This document shows positions 55,995 through 63,559 of a DNA stretch of 64,000 bases, piece by piece. The notes beneath the pieces are model-generated. The model saw only the letters and a list, made by a program, of their open reading frames with translations, ran no database searches and had not been told where the DNA came from. Position 1 is the stretch's first letter. Every line of letters starts with the position of its first letter. The translations under genes were made by a program, and so were the position numbers. The stretch is from Tistrella mobilis (lineage in GTDB: Bacteria; Pseudomonadota; Alphaproteobacteria; Tistrellales; Tistrellaceae), in NCBI RefSeq assembly GCF_041468085.1, contig NZ_CP121017.1:3413676-3477675 (forward strand). The letters are read 5' to 3'.

Positions 55995-56050
55995 AGCCGG
56001 CCCCCGCACCCGCCCCTCGCCCGACCCCGCCCCTCGCCCGACCCCGGCCG

Positions 56051-56560
56051 TCACTGCATATCCTTGCCCGGATCCGGCGCGGTGGCGTCGTCGACGGCGC
56101 GGAAGCCCATCTTCCGGCCGTCGGAGGTGACGATGGTCAGGCGATTGCCATCCACCTCTGCCTGGCGGGCGGCGAGCAGGCCGTCGATCAGGTCCATCTC
56201 GGCATCGGTCTTCTGCCGGTCGCAGGCCATGCGCGTGGCGCCGATGCCGCCGAAACGCAGGCTGCCCGGCAGATCATCGACACCGGTCTGATAGCGGCCG
56301 AACATGCGGTTGCAGGGGCCGCGCGCCGACATGCGGCCATCGTCGTGAAACCTGAACCGGGACGTCTCCGCCCCGGGGGCCGCCGGATCGGGCGCCCAGA
56401 CCGTGCCGGTCAAGGGCAGGTCGGGCCGGCTGCCGCCCCCCTCCCCCTGCATGCCCGCACAGGCACCAAGCGCCAGCGGTGCCGCCACGGCCGCCATCAG
56501 GCGCAGGGACCGGAGCCCGGCCGATGCAAGACGGGGCGCGGTTGCGGAACGGGCGGGCAT
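56051..56560 (-). CDS. META domain lipoprotein
   Basis: A 169-residue protein. The signal sequence ends in LGACAG, a lipobox (Cys near 34). A META domain (about 48-155) follows, with TGTVWAP, FRFHDDGRMSARGPCNRMFGR and IGATRMACDRQKTDAEMDL, the typical GxNxxxGxY-like core here as PCNRMFGRY. META domains (HslJ-like) occur in heat and motility-related outer-membrane proteins of unknown biochemistry. The start is ATG 56560. Likely attached to the inner or outer membrane. Confidence 0.83.
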   Translation of the reverse strand: MPARSATAPRLASAGLRSLRLMAAVAAPLALGACAGMQGEGGGSRPDLPLTGTVWAPDPAAPGAETSRFRFHDDGRMSARGPCNRMFGRYQTGVDDLPGSLRFGGIGATRMACDRQKTDAEMDLIDGLLAARQAEVDGNRLTIVTSDGRKMGFRAVDDATAPDPGKDMQ

Positions 56561-56701
56561 GGCGGATCCTCCTGAGGCCTCGGTGATCACGGCGTCGATG
56601 AACGCCGGAGCGCCGATCCTGCACGCAGACGACGCCGCTTCCCAGCGGCAATCCCGTGACACGGCCGTCACGCGGTGTGGCCGGATCGGGTCGTTCCCGG
56701 A

Positions 56702-56893
56702 TCAGGCCGTCACCGGATCGGTCACCACATCGAAATCCATGGGGGCCGGGCTGCGGTCGGCCAGCGGCGGCCGGCCGAGGCCGATCGGGCGGCGGGCGAT
56801 GCTGCCGGGGGCCTGAATCTGATCGGCCTGGGCATCGGCCTGGCGAAGGGTGGTCATCCGGGTATCCTCGGTGGAAGCCATGATCGTGGTCAT
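56702..56893 (-). CDS. small ORF downstream of the aromatic attenuator
   Basis: A 63-codon ORF starting at ATG 56893 (or ATG 56881), reading MTTIMAS at its start and ending DPVTA. No family is recognised. It has no signal peptide and little secondary-structure signal; the middle is rich in Arg, Pro and Ala. Its interest is position: it begins 111 bp after the hairpin at 57004-57033 that follows the aromatic leader ORF. If the attenuator controls anything on this strand, it would be this ORF. Coding potential is uncertain. Confidence 0.3.
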   Translation of the reverse strand: MTTIMASTEDTRMTTLRQADAQADQIQAPGSIARRPIGLGRPPLADRSPAPMDFDVVTDPVTA

Positions 56894-57003
56894 CTGAAGC
56901 GGTTCCGTCGGATCCGGCAGCCTGTGTCGGCGGCCGTCATTTGCAGGGATCGCCGGAACCGCCCCCGGTGCGGGAGGCGGGTTTCGCAAGGCCAGAACGC
57001 GAA

Positions 57004-57033
57004 ACGGCCGCCTCCGTCTCCGGAGGCGGCCGT
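57004..57033 (-). terminator. attenuator-type hairpin
   Basis: ACGGCCGCCTCCG (57004-57016) pairs perfectly over 13 bp with CGGAGGCGGCCGT (57021-57033), with a 4-nt loop. Read leftward, it is followed by TTCGCGTTCT, a moderately U-rich tail. It begins 25 bp after the stop codon of the leader ORF, the distance expected for a Trp-type attenuator. A bidirectional role is possible but no plus-strand gene ends here. Confidence 0.55.
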
Positions 57034-57057
57034 CGATGTCGGGATCTCGTCTGGCCC

Positions 57058-57144
57058 TCAGGCCGGCACACCCGCTCGATTGGCCACCCCCGGGGGGCTC
57101 CACCAATAGAACGTAAACGAGGTATAGGTGCGCGACGTGATCAT
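57058..57144 (-). CDS. aromatic leader peptide (Phe-Tyr-Trp-Trp), orphan
   Basis: A 28-codon ORF on the minus strand, ATG 57144 to TGA 57058. It reads MITSRTYTSFTFYWWSPPG and then VANRAGVPA. Codons 12-15 are Phe-Tyr-Trp-Trp, as in leader peptides that sense aromatic aminoacyl-tRNA. The promoter-like TTGACG/CAGAGT at 57152-57180 would start transcription at or next to the A of ATG, so it would be leaderless, as reported for rhizobial trpL. A 13-bp hairpin follows the stop. No trp, aro, phe or tyr gene is next to it. The function is inferred. Confidence 0.55.
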   Translation of the reverse strand: MITSRTYTSFTFYWWSPPGVANRAGVPA

Positions 57145-57151
57145 GGCCGCT

Positions 57152-57180
57152 ACTCTGATCCCGCCTCGCAGCGCCGTCAA
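57152..57180 (-). promoter_or_regulatory. promoter of the aromatic leader ORF
   Basis: On the minus strand TTGACG (57180-57175), a 17-nt spacer, then CAGAGT (57157-57152); an alternative -10 AGAGTA is one base further. The expected start is 6-7 nt later, at or one base before ATG 57144. The -35 is good, the -10 weak, as in many GC-rich alphaproteobacterial promoters. Confidence 0.42.
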
Positions 57181-57209
57181 GCCCCGAGCATGCGACAGCG
57201 ACGACGGGA

Positions 57210-57812
57210 TCACCAGCCGCCCCGCGCCAGCCAGCGATCGACCATCGCCAGCCGGTCCCAGCCCCAGAAGGGCTCGCCATCCACCAGCACGAAAGGCGAT
57301 CCGAACACGCCCCTGGCGACCCCCTCTTCCGAAATCGTCTTCACCTTCTCCTTGACCGCAGGATCGGCCATGCCGGCCAGAACCTCTTCCGCATCCAGCC
57401 CGCGGCGGGCGGCCACGCCGGCCACCACGGCAGGATCGGTCATGTCGGCCTGCTCGACATAATAGGCGTGGAAGGCATCATGGGCGAAGGCCACCGCCGC
57501 TGCGGGGTCGCGCGCCTCGATCCAGTAGAAGGCCCGCGAGGCGGGCAGCGCCACGATCGGATGGCCGGGCGGCAGGGTGAAGGGAATGCCGGTCTCGCGC
57601 GAGATACGCCGCCAGTCGTTGCGGGCGTAGTCACCCTTGAGCGGGGTGCCGCTCAATCCGCGCATGCCCGTGGCCTTGAACGCCACCCCCAACATGTAGG
57701 GCCGCCAGATCACCTGCCGGCCATGGCGTGCCGCCAGGGCCTCGATCTCGTGGGATGCGAAATAGGCATAGGCGGAACTGAAGTCGAACCAGAACTCGAT
57801 CGGGGCGGTCAT
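57210..57812 (-). CDS. 2-hydroxychromene-2-carboxylate isomerase family (DsbA-like)
   Basis: A 200-residue thioredoxin-fold protein of the HCCA isomerase/GST-kappa family. The N-terminal FWFDFSSAYAYFAS (about 6-19) carries the Ser that binds glutathione in place of a CxxC. WRPYMLGVAFKATG, DWRRISRETGIPF and GVARGVFGSPFVLVDGEPFW (about 170-189) are typical. The family isomerises 2-hydroxychromene-2-carboxylate in naphthalene breakdown, though many members have other roles. The start is ATG 57812. It is divergent from the FAH-type gene; no other aromatic pathway gene is near. Confidence 0.87.
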   Translation of the reverse strand: MTAPIEFWFDFSSAYAYFASHEIEALAARHGRQVIWRPYMLGVAFKATGMRGLSGTPLKGDYARNDWRRISRETGIPFTLPPGHPIVALPASRAFYWIEARDPAAAVAFAHDAFHAYYVEQADMTDPAVVAGVAARRGLDAEEVLAGMADPAVKEKVKTISEEGVARGVFGSPFVLVDGEPFWGWDRLAMVDRWLARGGW

Positions 57813-57982
57813 GGGCTCTTCCATCGCCTGGGGTGATGTCTTCCGACATGGTTCTATCATGCAGCGCACATCCTGCGCAAAGCCGCCGGCAAACCGCCCG
57901 CTCCATGGACCCGGGGCATCGCCTCGCCGCGATTTCGTGGCAGGATGGCCCCGGACCCATTCCACGATCACAGGACCTTCCG

Positions 57983-58825
57983 ATGCGCCTCGTCCGTTAC
58001 GGCCTGCCCGGCCAGGAACGCCCCGGTCTTCTCGGCCCCGATGGCAACCTGCGCGACCTTTCCGCTCAGATTGCCGATCTTGGCCCTGCCACGCTCGACC
58101 TTGAGACGCTGGAGCGGCTGAAGACGATCGATCCGGCCGATCTGCCGGTGGTCGAAGGGCCGGTCCGGCTTGGCGCCTGTATCGCGCGCCCCGGCAAGTT
58201 CATCGGCATCGGGCTGAATTATCGCGACCACGCGGCCGAAGCCGGGATGGCGCTGCCGACCGAACCGGTGGTCTTCCACAAGGCGACCTCGTCCATGGCG
58301 GGGCCCGAAGACGATCTGACCCTGCCGCCGGATGCCGCCAAGACCGACTGGGAAGTCGAACTCGGTGTCGTGATCGGCCGGGTGCTGAAGCGGGCGAGCC
58401 CTGACGAGGCGCTGGCGGGCATTGCCGGCTATTGCACGGTCAACGACATCTCGGAACGTGCCTTTCAGCTGGAACGGGGCGGCCAGTGGACCAAGGGCAA
58501 GTCCGCCGATGGCTTCGGCCCCGTCGGCCCCTGGCTGGTCACCGCCGACGAAGTGCCCGACCCGCAGGCCCTGAAGCTGTGGCTGGAGCTGAACGGAGAG
58601 CGCCGGCAGGACGGCACCACCGCCGATCAGGTCTTCGGCGTGGCCGAGATCCTGTCCTATCTCAGCCGCTTCATGACGCTGGAGCCGGGCGACCTGATCA
58701 CCACCGGCACGCCGGCGGGGGTCGGCGCCGGAGCAACTCCCCAGCGCTTCCTGAAGCCCGGTGATCATATGTTTCTTGAAGTGGAAGGCCTGGGCTGCCA
58801 GTCGATCCGCGTCACCGCCGGCTGA
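57983..58825 (+). CDS. fumarylacetoacetate hydrolase family protein
   Basis: A 280-residue hydrolase of the FAH fold. After an N-terminal domain (about 1-60) comes KFIGIGLNYRDHAAEAG (about 73-89), then EVELGVVIG with the metal-binding Glu residues. NDISERAFQ and TTGTPAGVGAG complete the site. Substrates in this subgroup are 2,4-diketo acids or ureidoglycolate-like compounds, so the function is open. The start is ATG 57983. It is divergent from the isomerase-like gene, 170 bp apart. Confidence 0.9.
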   Translation: MRLVRYGLPGQERPGLLGPDGNLRDLSAQIADLGPATLDLETLERLKTIDPADLPVVEGPVRLGACIARPGKFIGIGLNYRDHAAEAGMALPTEPVVFHKATSSMAGPEDDLTLPPDAAKTDWEVELGVVIGRVLKRASPDEALAGIAGYCTVNDISERAFQLERGGQWTKGKSADGFGPVGPWLVTADEVPDPQALKLWLELNGERRQDGTTADQVFGVAEILSYLSRFMTLEPGDLITTGTPAGVGAGATPQRFLKPGDHMFLEVEGLGCQSIRVTAG

Positions 58826-59075
58826 TCCTGCCTTTGCATGCTCTTAACATACTGACATCCTGCCATCCCGCGAATCGGGGGGGCGGATCGGCTGCATGTG
58901 GACGCCGTCCCCCCGACCCGTCTACAATCTGGCGCCCGGCAAGTTGGCCGGTGGTCGATCAATCCCGGGTTCACACGGTATACGGCCGGATTGCGGGCGC
59001 CGGGCCCGGTGGCGGGCAGCCCCCGCTTGCGGGCGATGGTGACAGCCGGCAGAGCCGGCATTCCAGGGTGATGGC

Positions 59076-60695
59076 ATGCGCAGACGGGTGCTTGCGGTGA
59101 CATTGACGCTGGCGACGCTCATCGGAGCGTTGCCGGTGGCAGGCAGCCTGTGGATCGCCTGGGAAAATGCCCGCCGGGTGGAAACCGATCTGCTGATCCG
59201 GGCCACCCGGGAAATGCTCACGCGATCGGAACGCCTGCAGGAGGACGCCACCCGCGCCCTTGCCGCCATGGCCGCGGTCCCGGTCGCGGATGCCTGCACC
59301 CCCGGCGGCCTTGCGCGGCTGCGCGCCGCCGCCTTCGCCAGCCGCGGCGTTCGCGAGGTGGGGGTGGTGGAGGAAGGCCGCGTGGTGTGCACCGGTGCCG
59401 GCCGGCTCGACAGTCCGATGCCCCTGCCGCTGCCCGATATGTCGGTGGGCGAGATGCGGATCTGGTATGACCGGCTGCCCCCCGGTCTGGACGACAGCGC
59501 CCGCGCCGCCAGCCGCACCACGGTGATCGTCCGCGGCCCCTATGCCGTGTTTCTCGATACCGAACAGATCTATGATCTGGTCCTGGCGGAACCGCGGGTG
59601 GTGTTGAGCATGGTCGCCCTCGGTACCGGCCAGGTGCTGGGCGTGCGCACCCGCCCCGAACGCGCCATCCTGTCCGATATGGTCGACCGGTTCCGCAATC
59701 AGGACGAGCCCGAAGCCATCCGTCTGGGCGACCGGCTGGTGGTGGCCGCCATCGCCCGCGACGGCACCGCCATGGCCCTTGCCTCGGAGCCGGTCAGCGT
59801 GGTGATCGAGACCTGGCGCGAACAGGCCCTGCTGATGGGGCTGCCGGGGCTCGCCAGCGGCGGCATCATCTTCTGGCTGATCATCATCCTCGTCCGGCGG
59901 GGCGACACCATGGGCGCCCGCATCCGCCGGGGCCTCGGCCGCGGCGAGTTCCGGGTGGTCTATCAGCCGATCGTCCGCCTGGCCGACGGTGCCTGTCTGG
60001 GCGGCGAGGCCCTGGTCCGCTGGCAGCAGCGCGACGGCAGCATGATCTCGCCCGATCGCTTCATTCCGGTGGCCGAAGCCGAAGGACTGATCGAGCGGCT
60101 GACCGACGAGATCATCGAGCATGTCTTCGCCGATCTCGGCAAATTCCTGGCGGCGCGCCCCTCGGTCTGGATCGCGATCAACCTGTCGGCATCGGATGTG
60201 GAAAGCGACCGGGTCCGCGGCCGGCTCGACCGCCTGCGCAAGACCCATGGCGTAGCGGCAGCCCAGATCGTGCTGGAAGCGACCGAGCGCACCCTGATCG
60301 ATGCCAGGCGCGCCCAAAGCTCCATGCGCAGCTTCCGCGATGCCGGTTACCGGCTGACCATCGACGATTTCGGCACCGGCTATTCCAGCCTCGCCTATCT
60401 CGCCACCCTGCCGGTGGACGGGCTGAAGCTCGACAAAACCTTCGTCGACGGCATTGGCAGCGGGTCTGCCGCCGACGACGTGATGGGGCACATCCTGTCG
60501 CTGGCGGCAACGCTCGGGCTGGATGTCGCGGCGGAGGGTGTGGAACATCAGGCCCAGGCGGATTATCTGATCGCCCGCGGCGTGACCTACGGCCAGGGCT
60601 GGCTTTATGCACGCGCCATGGACGGTAGCGCCTTCTGCAGCTATGTCGACGGCCATCTGCCGGCCGCACCGCTGGCAAGCCGTCGCCGCGCCTGA
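59076..60695 (+). CDS. cyclic-di-GMP phosphodiesterase with CSS-like sensor (EAL)
   Basis: A 539-residue membrane protein. Helix 1 (about 8-28) precedes a periplasmic CSS-type domain (about 35-245) with two Cys (ADACTPGG and VVCTGAG) that could form a disulfide. Helix 2 (about 248-272) leads to an EAL domain (about 285-525). Catalytic motifs are intact: GGEALVRW, EATERTLID, DDFGTGYSSL, KLDKTFV and AEGVE. It should hydrolyse c-di-GMP and respond to the periplasmic redox state. It converges with the PAS_5 gene (15 bp apart). Confidence 0.9.
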   Translation: MRRRVLAVTLTLATLIGALPVAGSLWIAWENARRVETDLLIRATREMLTRSERLQEDATRALAAMAAVPVADACTPGGLARLRAAAFASRGVREVGVVEEGRVVCTGAGRLDSPMPLPLPDMSVGEMRIWYDRLPPGLDDSARAASRTTVIVRGPYAVFLDTEQIYDLVLAEPRVVLSMVALGTGQVLGVRTRPERAILSDMVDRFRNQDEPEAIRLGDRLVVAAIARDGTAMALASEPVSVVIETWREQALLMGLPGLASGGIIFWLIIILVRRGDTMGARIRRGLGRGEFRVVYQPIVRLADGACLGGEALVRWQQRDGSMISPDRFIPVAEAEGLIERLTDEIIEHVFADLGKFLAARPSVWIAINLSASDVESDRVRGRLDRLRKTHGVAAAQIVLEATERTLIDARRAQSSMRSFRDAGYRLTIDDFGTGYSSLAYLATLPVDGLKLDKTFVDGIGSGSAADDVMGHILSLAATLGLDVAAEGVEHQAQADYLIARGVTYGQGWLYARAMDGSAFCSYVDGHLPAAPLASRRRA

Positions 60696-60710
60696 CCGTT
60701 CAGCGCTGCG

Positions 60711-61223
60711 TCAGGTTTCCGGTGCCGACCACGGGGTGAAGCAGAGCACGCCGAAAATGGCGGTGATCAGGCCGGGATCATCCATGCCGTCCCCGGCCAG
60801 CGGCACTTCAAGCGCGTCGAAAAGATAACGCCCCCGCGAATTGGCAAAGCTCGTATCGCCATGCGACCGCACCGGGGCGCGGCGCCGGACGACCTCGTCA
60901 AAGCTCCGGGCCACGATCTGGTAGGTTTCCGGCGGGTAGACCTCGTCCAGCCACCAGCCGGTCCGGTCCCGCCCCAGCCGCTCAACGATCGTGGAGCCGA
61001 TCAGCCTGTAGCGATAGCGGACCGTGGCGTCGGCGTTTCCGCCCGGGTCCTGTCGGACGACATCGACCAGATAGCTGGTCGCAAGCAGATGATGAAATGC
61101 CAGAGGATCCAGATCCCGCCGACGAAGGCTCTGCCCGGCCTCGGCCGCCCGCTGCCAGACGCCCAGCACCGGCATCAGCCGCGGGTCCAGGCCATCGAGT
61201 GTCGATTCGACGATATAGGACAC
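60711..61223 (-). CDS. PAS_5 domain protein
   Basis: A 170-residue protein made of one PAS_5-type domain. LRRRDLDPLAFHHLLATSYL (about 34-53), RYRYRLIGSTIVERLGRDRTG (about 70-90) and the YPPETY segment are typical. No output domain is attached, so it may act by protein contact. The start is likely GTG 61223 with GGAAGGGGG upstream; the longer TTG at 61247 is possible. It is convergent with the EAL gene. Confidence 0.7.
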   Translation of the reverse strand: MSYIVESTLDGLDPRLMPVLGVWQRAAEAGQSLRRRDLDPLAFHHLLATSYLVDVVRQDPGGNADATVRYRYRLIGSTIVERLGRDRTGWWLDEVYPPETYQIVARSFDEVVRRRAPVRSHGDTSFANSRGRYLFDALEVPLAGDGMDDPGLITAIFGVLCFTPWSAPET

Positions 61224-61566
61224 GTTCCCGGCGCCCCCTTCCCGCAATCCGGCCAGACCATGCCACCTATCGTCTGCACCCTCGCCGAGCCTTGCGCCGA
61301 CTGCAACAGGAAGTGAACAGGTGGTGCAACACGCAATGAGTTCAACGCATCAGGCGTTATTGCACGGCATTTAATAAACGCAAAACGCGCTATTCCCGAC
61401 GAAAAAGCGGGATTTTTGCCCTCGTTGCACTATCATGACGTTTGAAGCCCGAGAAGAGGCCACCCACCGGATGAGTTGCCGGATAAGAACCTGAAAGCGG
61501 CCGCCGATAGTCGCGCGGATGCACAGGATCATGCCGAAACCAGTCGCCAAATCGAGGTCGTCGAAG

Positions 61567-62166
61567 ATGCGTCATGACATCACCCCGCCTGCGGGCGGCC
61601 GGTCGCCCGGAGCGGCCACCGCGCCCGATCTTCGTTCAGCTCGTTGCGCCCCCAGCCATCCCATCACCGCCCCGCCCGGCGCCGGCGCGCCGGCTTCCGC
61701 CACAGCCGACATGGCCACCGCAGAAGCCTCGCCGCCTGCCAACCGCCGCGACATTGAAACCGAGATCAACCGTGCCATCGGCCGGCGGATCCGGACGCTC
61801 AGGCTGGCGCGCGGCCTCAGCCAGGAAGCCTGCTCCACCCAGCTGGGCATCAGTTTTCAGCAATTGCAGAAGTACGAGAAGGGGCAGAACCGGATCAGCG
61901 CCTGCGCATTGTATCGCCTGGCCGAAATCCTGGATGTCCCGCCCTCGGCGCTGCTCGACCGGCTGGATGACGGGCCCAAGGTGCTTCGCCGCAACCGGAT
62001 CAGCCGCGGCATGATCGAGGCCAGCACCCGGCTTGCCTCGATTTCGGATGCCACCGCGCGTCGGGCGATCACCGATCTGATTGCCGCGCTGAGCAGCGCC
62101 GCCGCCGAAAGCGTCGAGCCTGCCGATGACGATGTGGACCTCGACCAGGCAGGTGCCATGCACTGA
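61567..62166 (+). CDS. XRE-family regulator (SinR/CopG-like HTH) with long N-terminal extension
   Basis: A 199-residue protein. About 55 Pro/Ala-rich residues of unknown use are followed by an XRE helix-turn-helix (about 68-120), with GRRIRTLRLARGLSQEACST, GISFQQLQKYEKGQNRIS and CALYRLAEILDVPPSALLDR. A helical C-terminal tail (to residue 199) ends with the acidic EPADDDVDLDQ. Several in-frame ATGs exist (61519, 61531, 61567, 61711). I chose 61567, which has GAGG 9 nt upstream. The target is unknown. A terminator follows. Confidence 0.82.
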   Translation: MRHDITPPAGGRSPGAATAPDLRSARCAPSHPITAPPGAGAPASATADMATAEASPPANRRDIETEINRAIGRRIRTLRLARGLSQEACSTQLGISFQQLQKYEKGQNRISACALYRLAEILDVPPSALLDRLDDGPKVLRRNRISRGMIEASTRLASISDATARRAITDLIAALSSAAAESVEPADDDVDLDQAGAMH

Positions 62167-62192
62167 TCCCGCCCGCCCGCATATCCCGGCCA

Positions 62193-62230
62193 GGGGCCGC
62201 ACCGGTGACCGTCGGTGCGGCCCCGGTCGT
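62193..62230 (+). terminator. rho-independent terminator after the XRE gene
   Basis: GGGGCCGCACCG (62193-62204) pairs with CGGTGCGGCCCC (62213-62224), followed by GGTCGTTTT. It begins 27 bp after the stop codon. Confidence 0.65.
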
Positions 62231-62785
62231 TTTGGGCCGGCGTTTTGGGCCCCGGTGTTTCAGATCCAGGCGTTACGGCACACATATCCGGCTTCCCCCT
62301 CGCCTCCCCGCGATGTGCGGGTTACGATCCGAAACGGGAGGAGCGGCAAGCCGGTCGCGATACATGCACAACAATTATGCATGATCGGCTTCTTGTCCAA
62401 AATTTGCGCAAAACTGTCATGACCGTGCCGGCACGGCCGTGGCCGTCGCCTTGGGGAAAGCACCCTGAAACCTATCCGATCGGTCAGGTAAAAACCTCTT
62501 GCGGACAATGGGTTGAACCCCGATCGTAAAATAAGGTGCGCCCTTGGCCCGGGGATTGCACCGGCAGAGACAAAGAGTGGCGGGCGGCAGCGGAGGGAGA
62601 CCGCTGCCGACATCGCCGCGGGCCAGCTCGTGAGGCCGAGACGCATGGCAGGACCGATGACCATCGACAGGACGCGCGATGACAGGCGCGCGCACCGGCC
62701 GGCCCCGGACGGGGCCGGACCGGCGGGGGAACGACCGATCGGGAAGACGGGGGGACGGGGTGCCGGGATGACGGGGGAGACGGGT
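62231..62785. other. long leader region upstream of the ABC importer
   Basis: About 555 bp without a convincing gene. It contains the palindrome TTTGCGCAAA (62403-62412) and a perfect 9-bp stem CGGCAGCGG/CCGCTGCCG (62585-62593, 62601-62609, loop of 7). Hallmarks of TPP, guanidine-I and cobalamin riboswitches were looked for and not seen. An open reading frame (62513 on) crosses the region but its N-terminal part is Arg/Pro-rich and unlike the family, so I treat it as leader. Confidence 0.4.
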
Positions 62786-63559
62786 ATGGCGGCAGTGTCC
62801 GCACGCGGATTGTCGCTGGTCTACCAGACCGCCGATCAGCCGGTTCATGCACTCAGCGACGTCGATATCGACATCCGCCCGGGGGATTTCGTCTCGCTGA
62901 TCGGCCCGTCGGGCTGCGGCAAGACCACGCTGCTCAGGGTGATCGCCGATCTGGAACAGCCGACCGGCGGCAGCATCACCGTCACCGGCCGCACGCCCGA
63001 CGAGGCGCGCCGCGCCCATGCCTATGGCTATGTCTTTCAGGCGCCGGCGCTGATGCCCTGGCGCACGGTGGAACGCAACGTCATGCTGCCGCTGGAGCTT
63101 TCGGGCCGACCAAAGGCCGAGCGCCAGGCGGTCGCGCGCGAAAAGCTGGCCCTGGTGGGGCTGGACGGTTTCGCCCGCAAATACCCCTGGCAGCTGTCGG
63201 GTGGCATGCAGCAGCGGGCCTCCATCGCCCGCGCACTGTCGTTTGCGCCCGAACTGCTGCTGATGGACGAACCCTTCGGTGCGCTCGACGAGATCACCCG
63301 CGACCATCTGAACCTGGCGCTGAACGCGCTCTGGCGGAAGACCGGCCTGACCTGCGTCTTCGTGACCCATTCGATTTCCGAGGCGGTGTTCCTGTCGAAC
63401 CGGATCATCGTGATGAGCCCGCGCCCGGGTCGCATCCTGGAAGAGATCGTCTGCGACCTGCCGGCGGAGCGTACGCTGGAGATGCGGGAAAGCGCCGAAT
63501 TCCAGCGGGTCGCGGCCCTGGTCAGGGCTGGCCTCGCCCAGGGTCACTCCTATGACTGA
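62786..63559 (+). CDS. ABC transporter ATP-binding protein, NitT/TauT type
   Basis: A 257-residue ATPase. Walker A is GPSGCGKTT (about 42-50), then the Q-loop YVFQAPALMPWRTV and signature LSGGMQQRASIARAL. Walker B is LLLMDEPFGALD and the H-loop VTHSI. The pattern around Gln and the D-loop fits the nitrate/taurine/sulfonate group. The start is ATG 62786; ATG 62768 is an alternative. It overlaps the permease gene start (63552) by 8 bp, so they belong to one operon. The substrate is unknown because the binding protein is not in the window. Confidence 0.9.
   Translation: MAAVSARGLSLVYQTADQPVHALSDVDIDIRPGDFVSLIGPSGCGKTTLLRVIADLEQPTGGSITVTGRTPDEARRAHAYGYVFQAPALMPWRTVERNVMLPLELSGRPKAERQAVAREKLALVGLDGFARKYPWQLSGGMQQRASIARALSFAPELLLMDEPFGALDEITRDHLNLALNALWRKTGLTCVFVTHSISEAVFLSNRIIVMSPRPGRILEEIVCDLPAERTLEMRESAEFQRVAALVRAGLAQGHSYD

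Noticed and set aside
57210-58825. Aromatic degradation operon from the HCCA isomerase-like and FAH-like genes
   Set aside because: They are divergent, and both families have many unrelated roles. No dioxygenase, dehydrogenase or aldolase is near, so only the family is stated.
62231-62785. Riboswitch upstream of the ABC importer (TPP, guanidine or cobalamin)
   Set aside because: I did not find the conserved core sequences of these classes. Only hairpins are visible, so no class is claimed.
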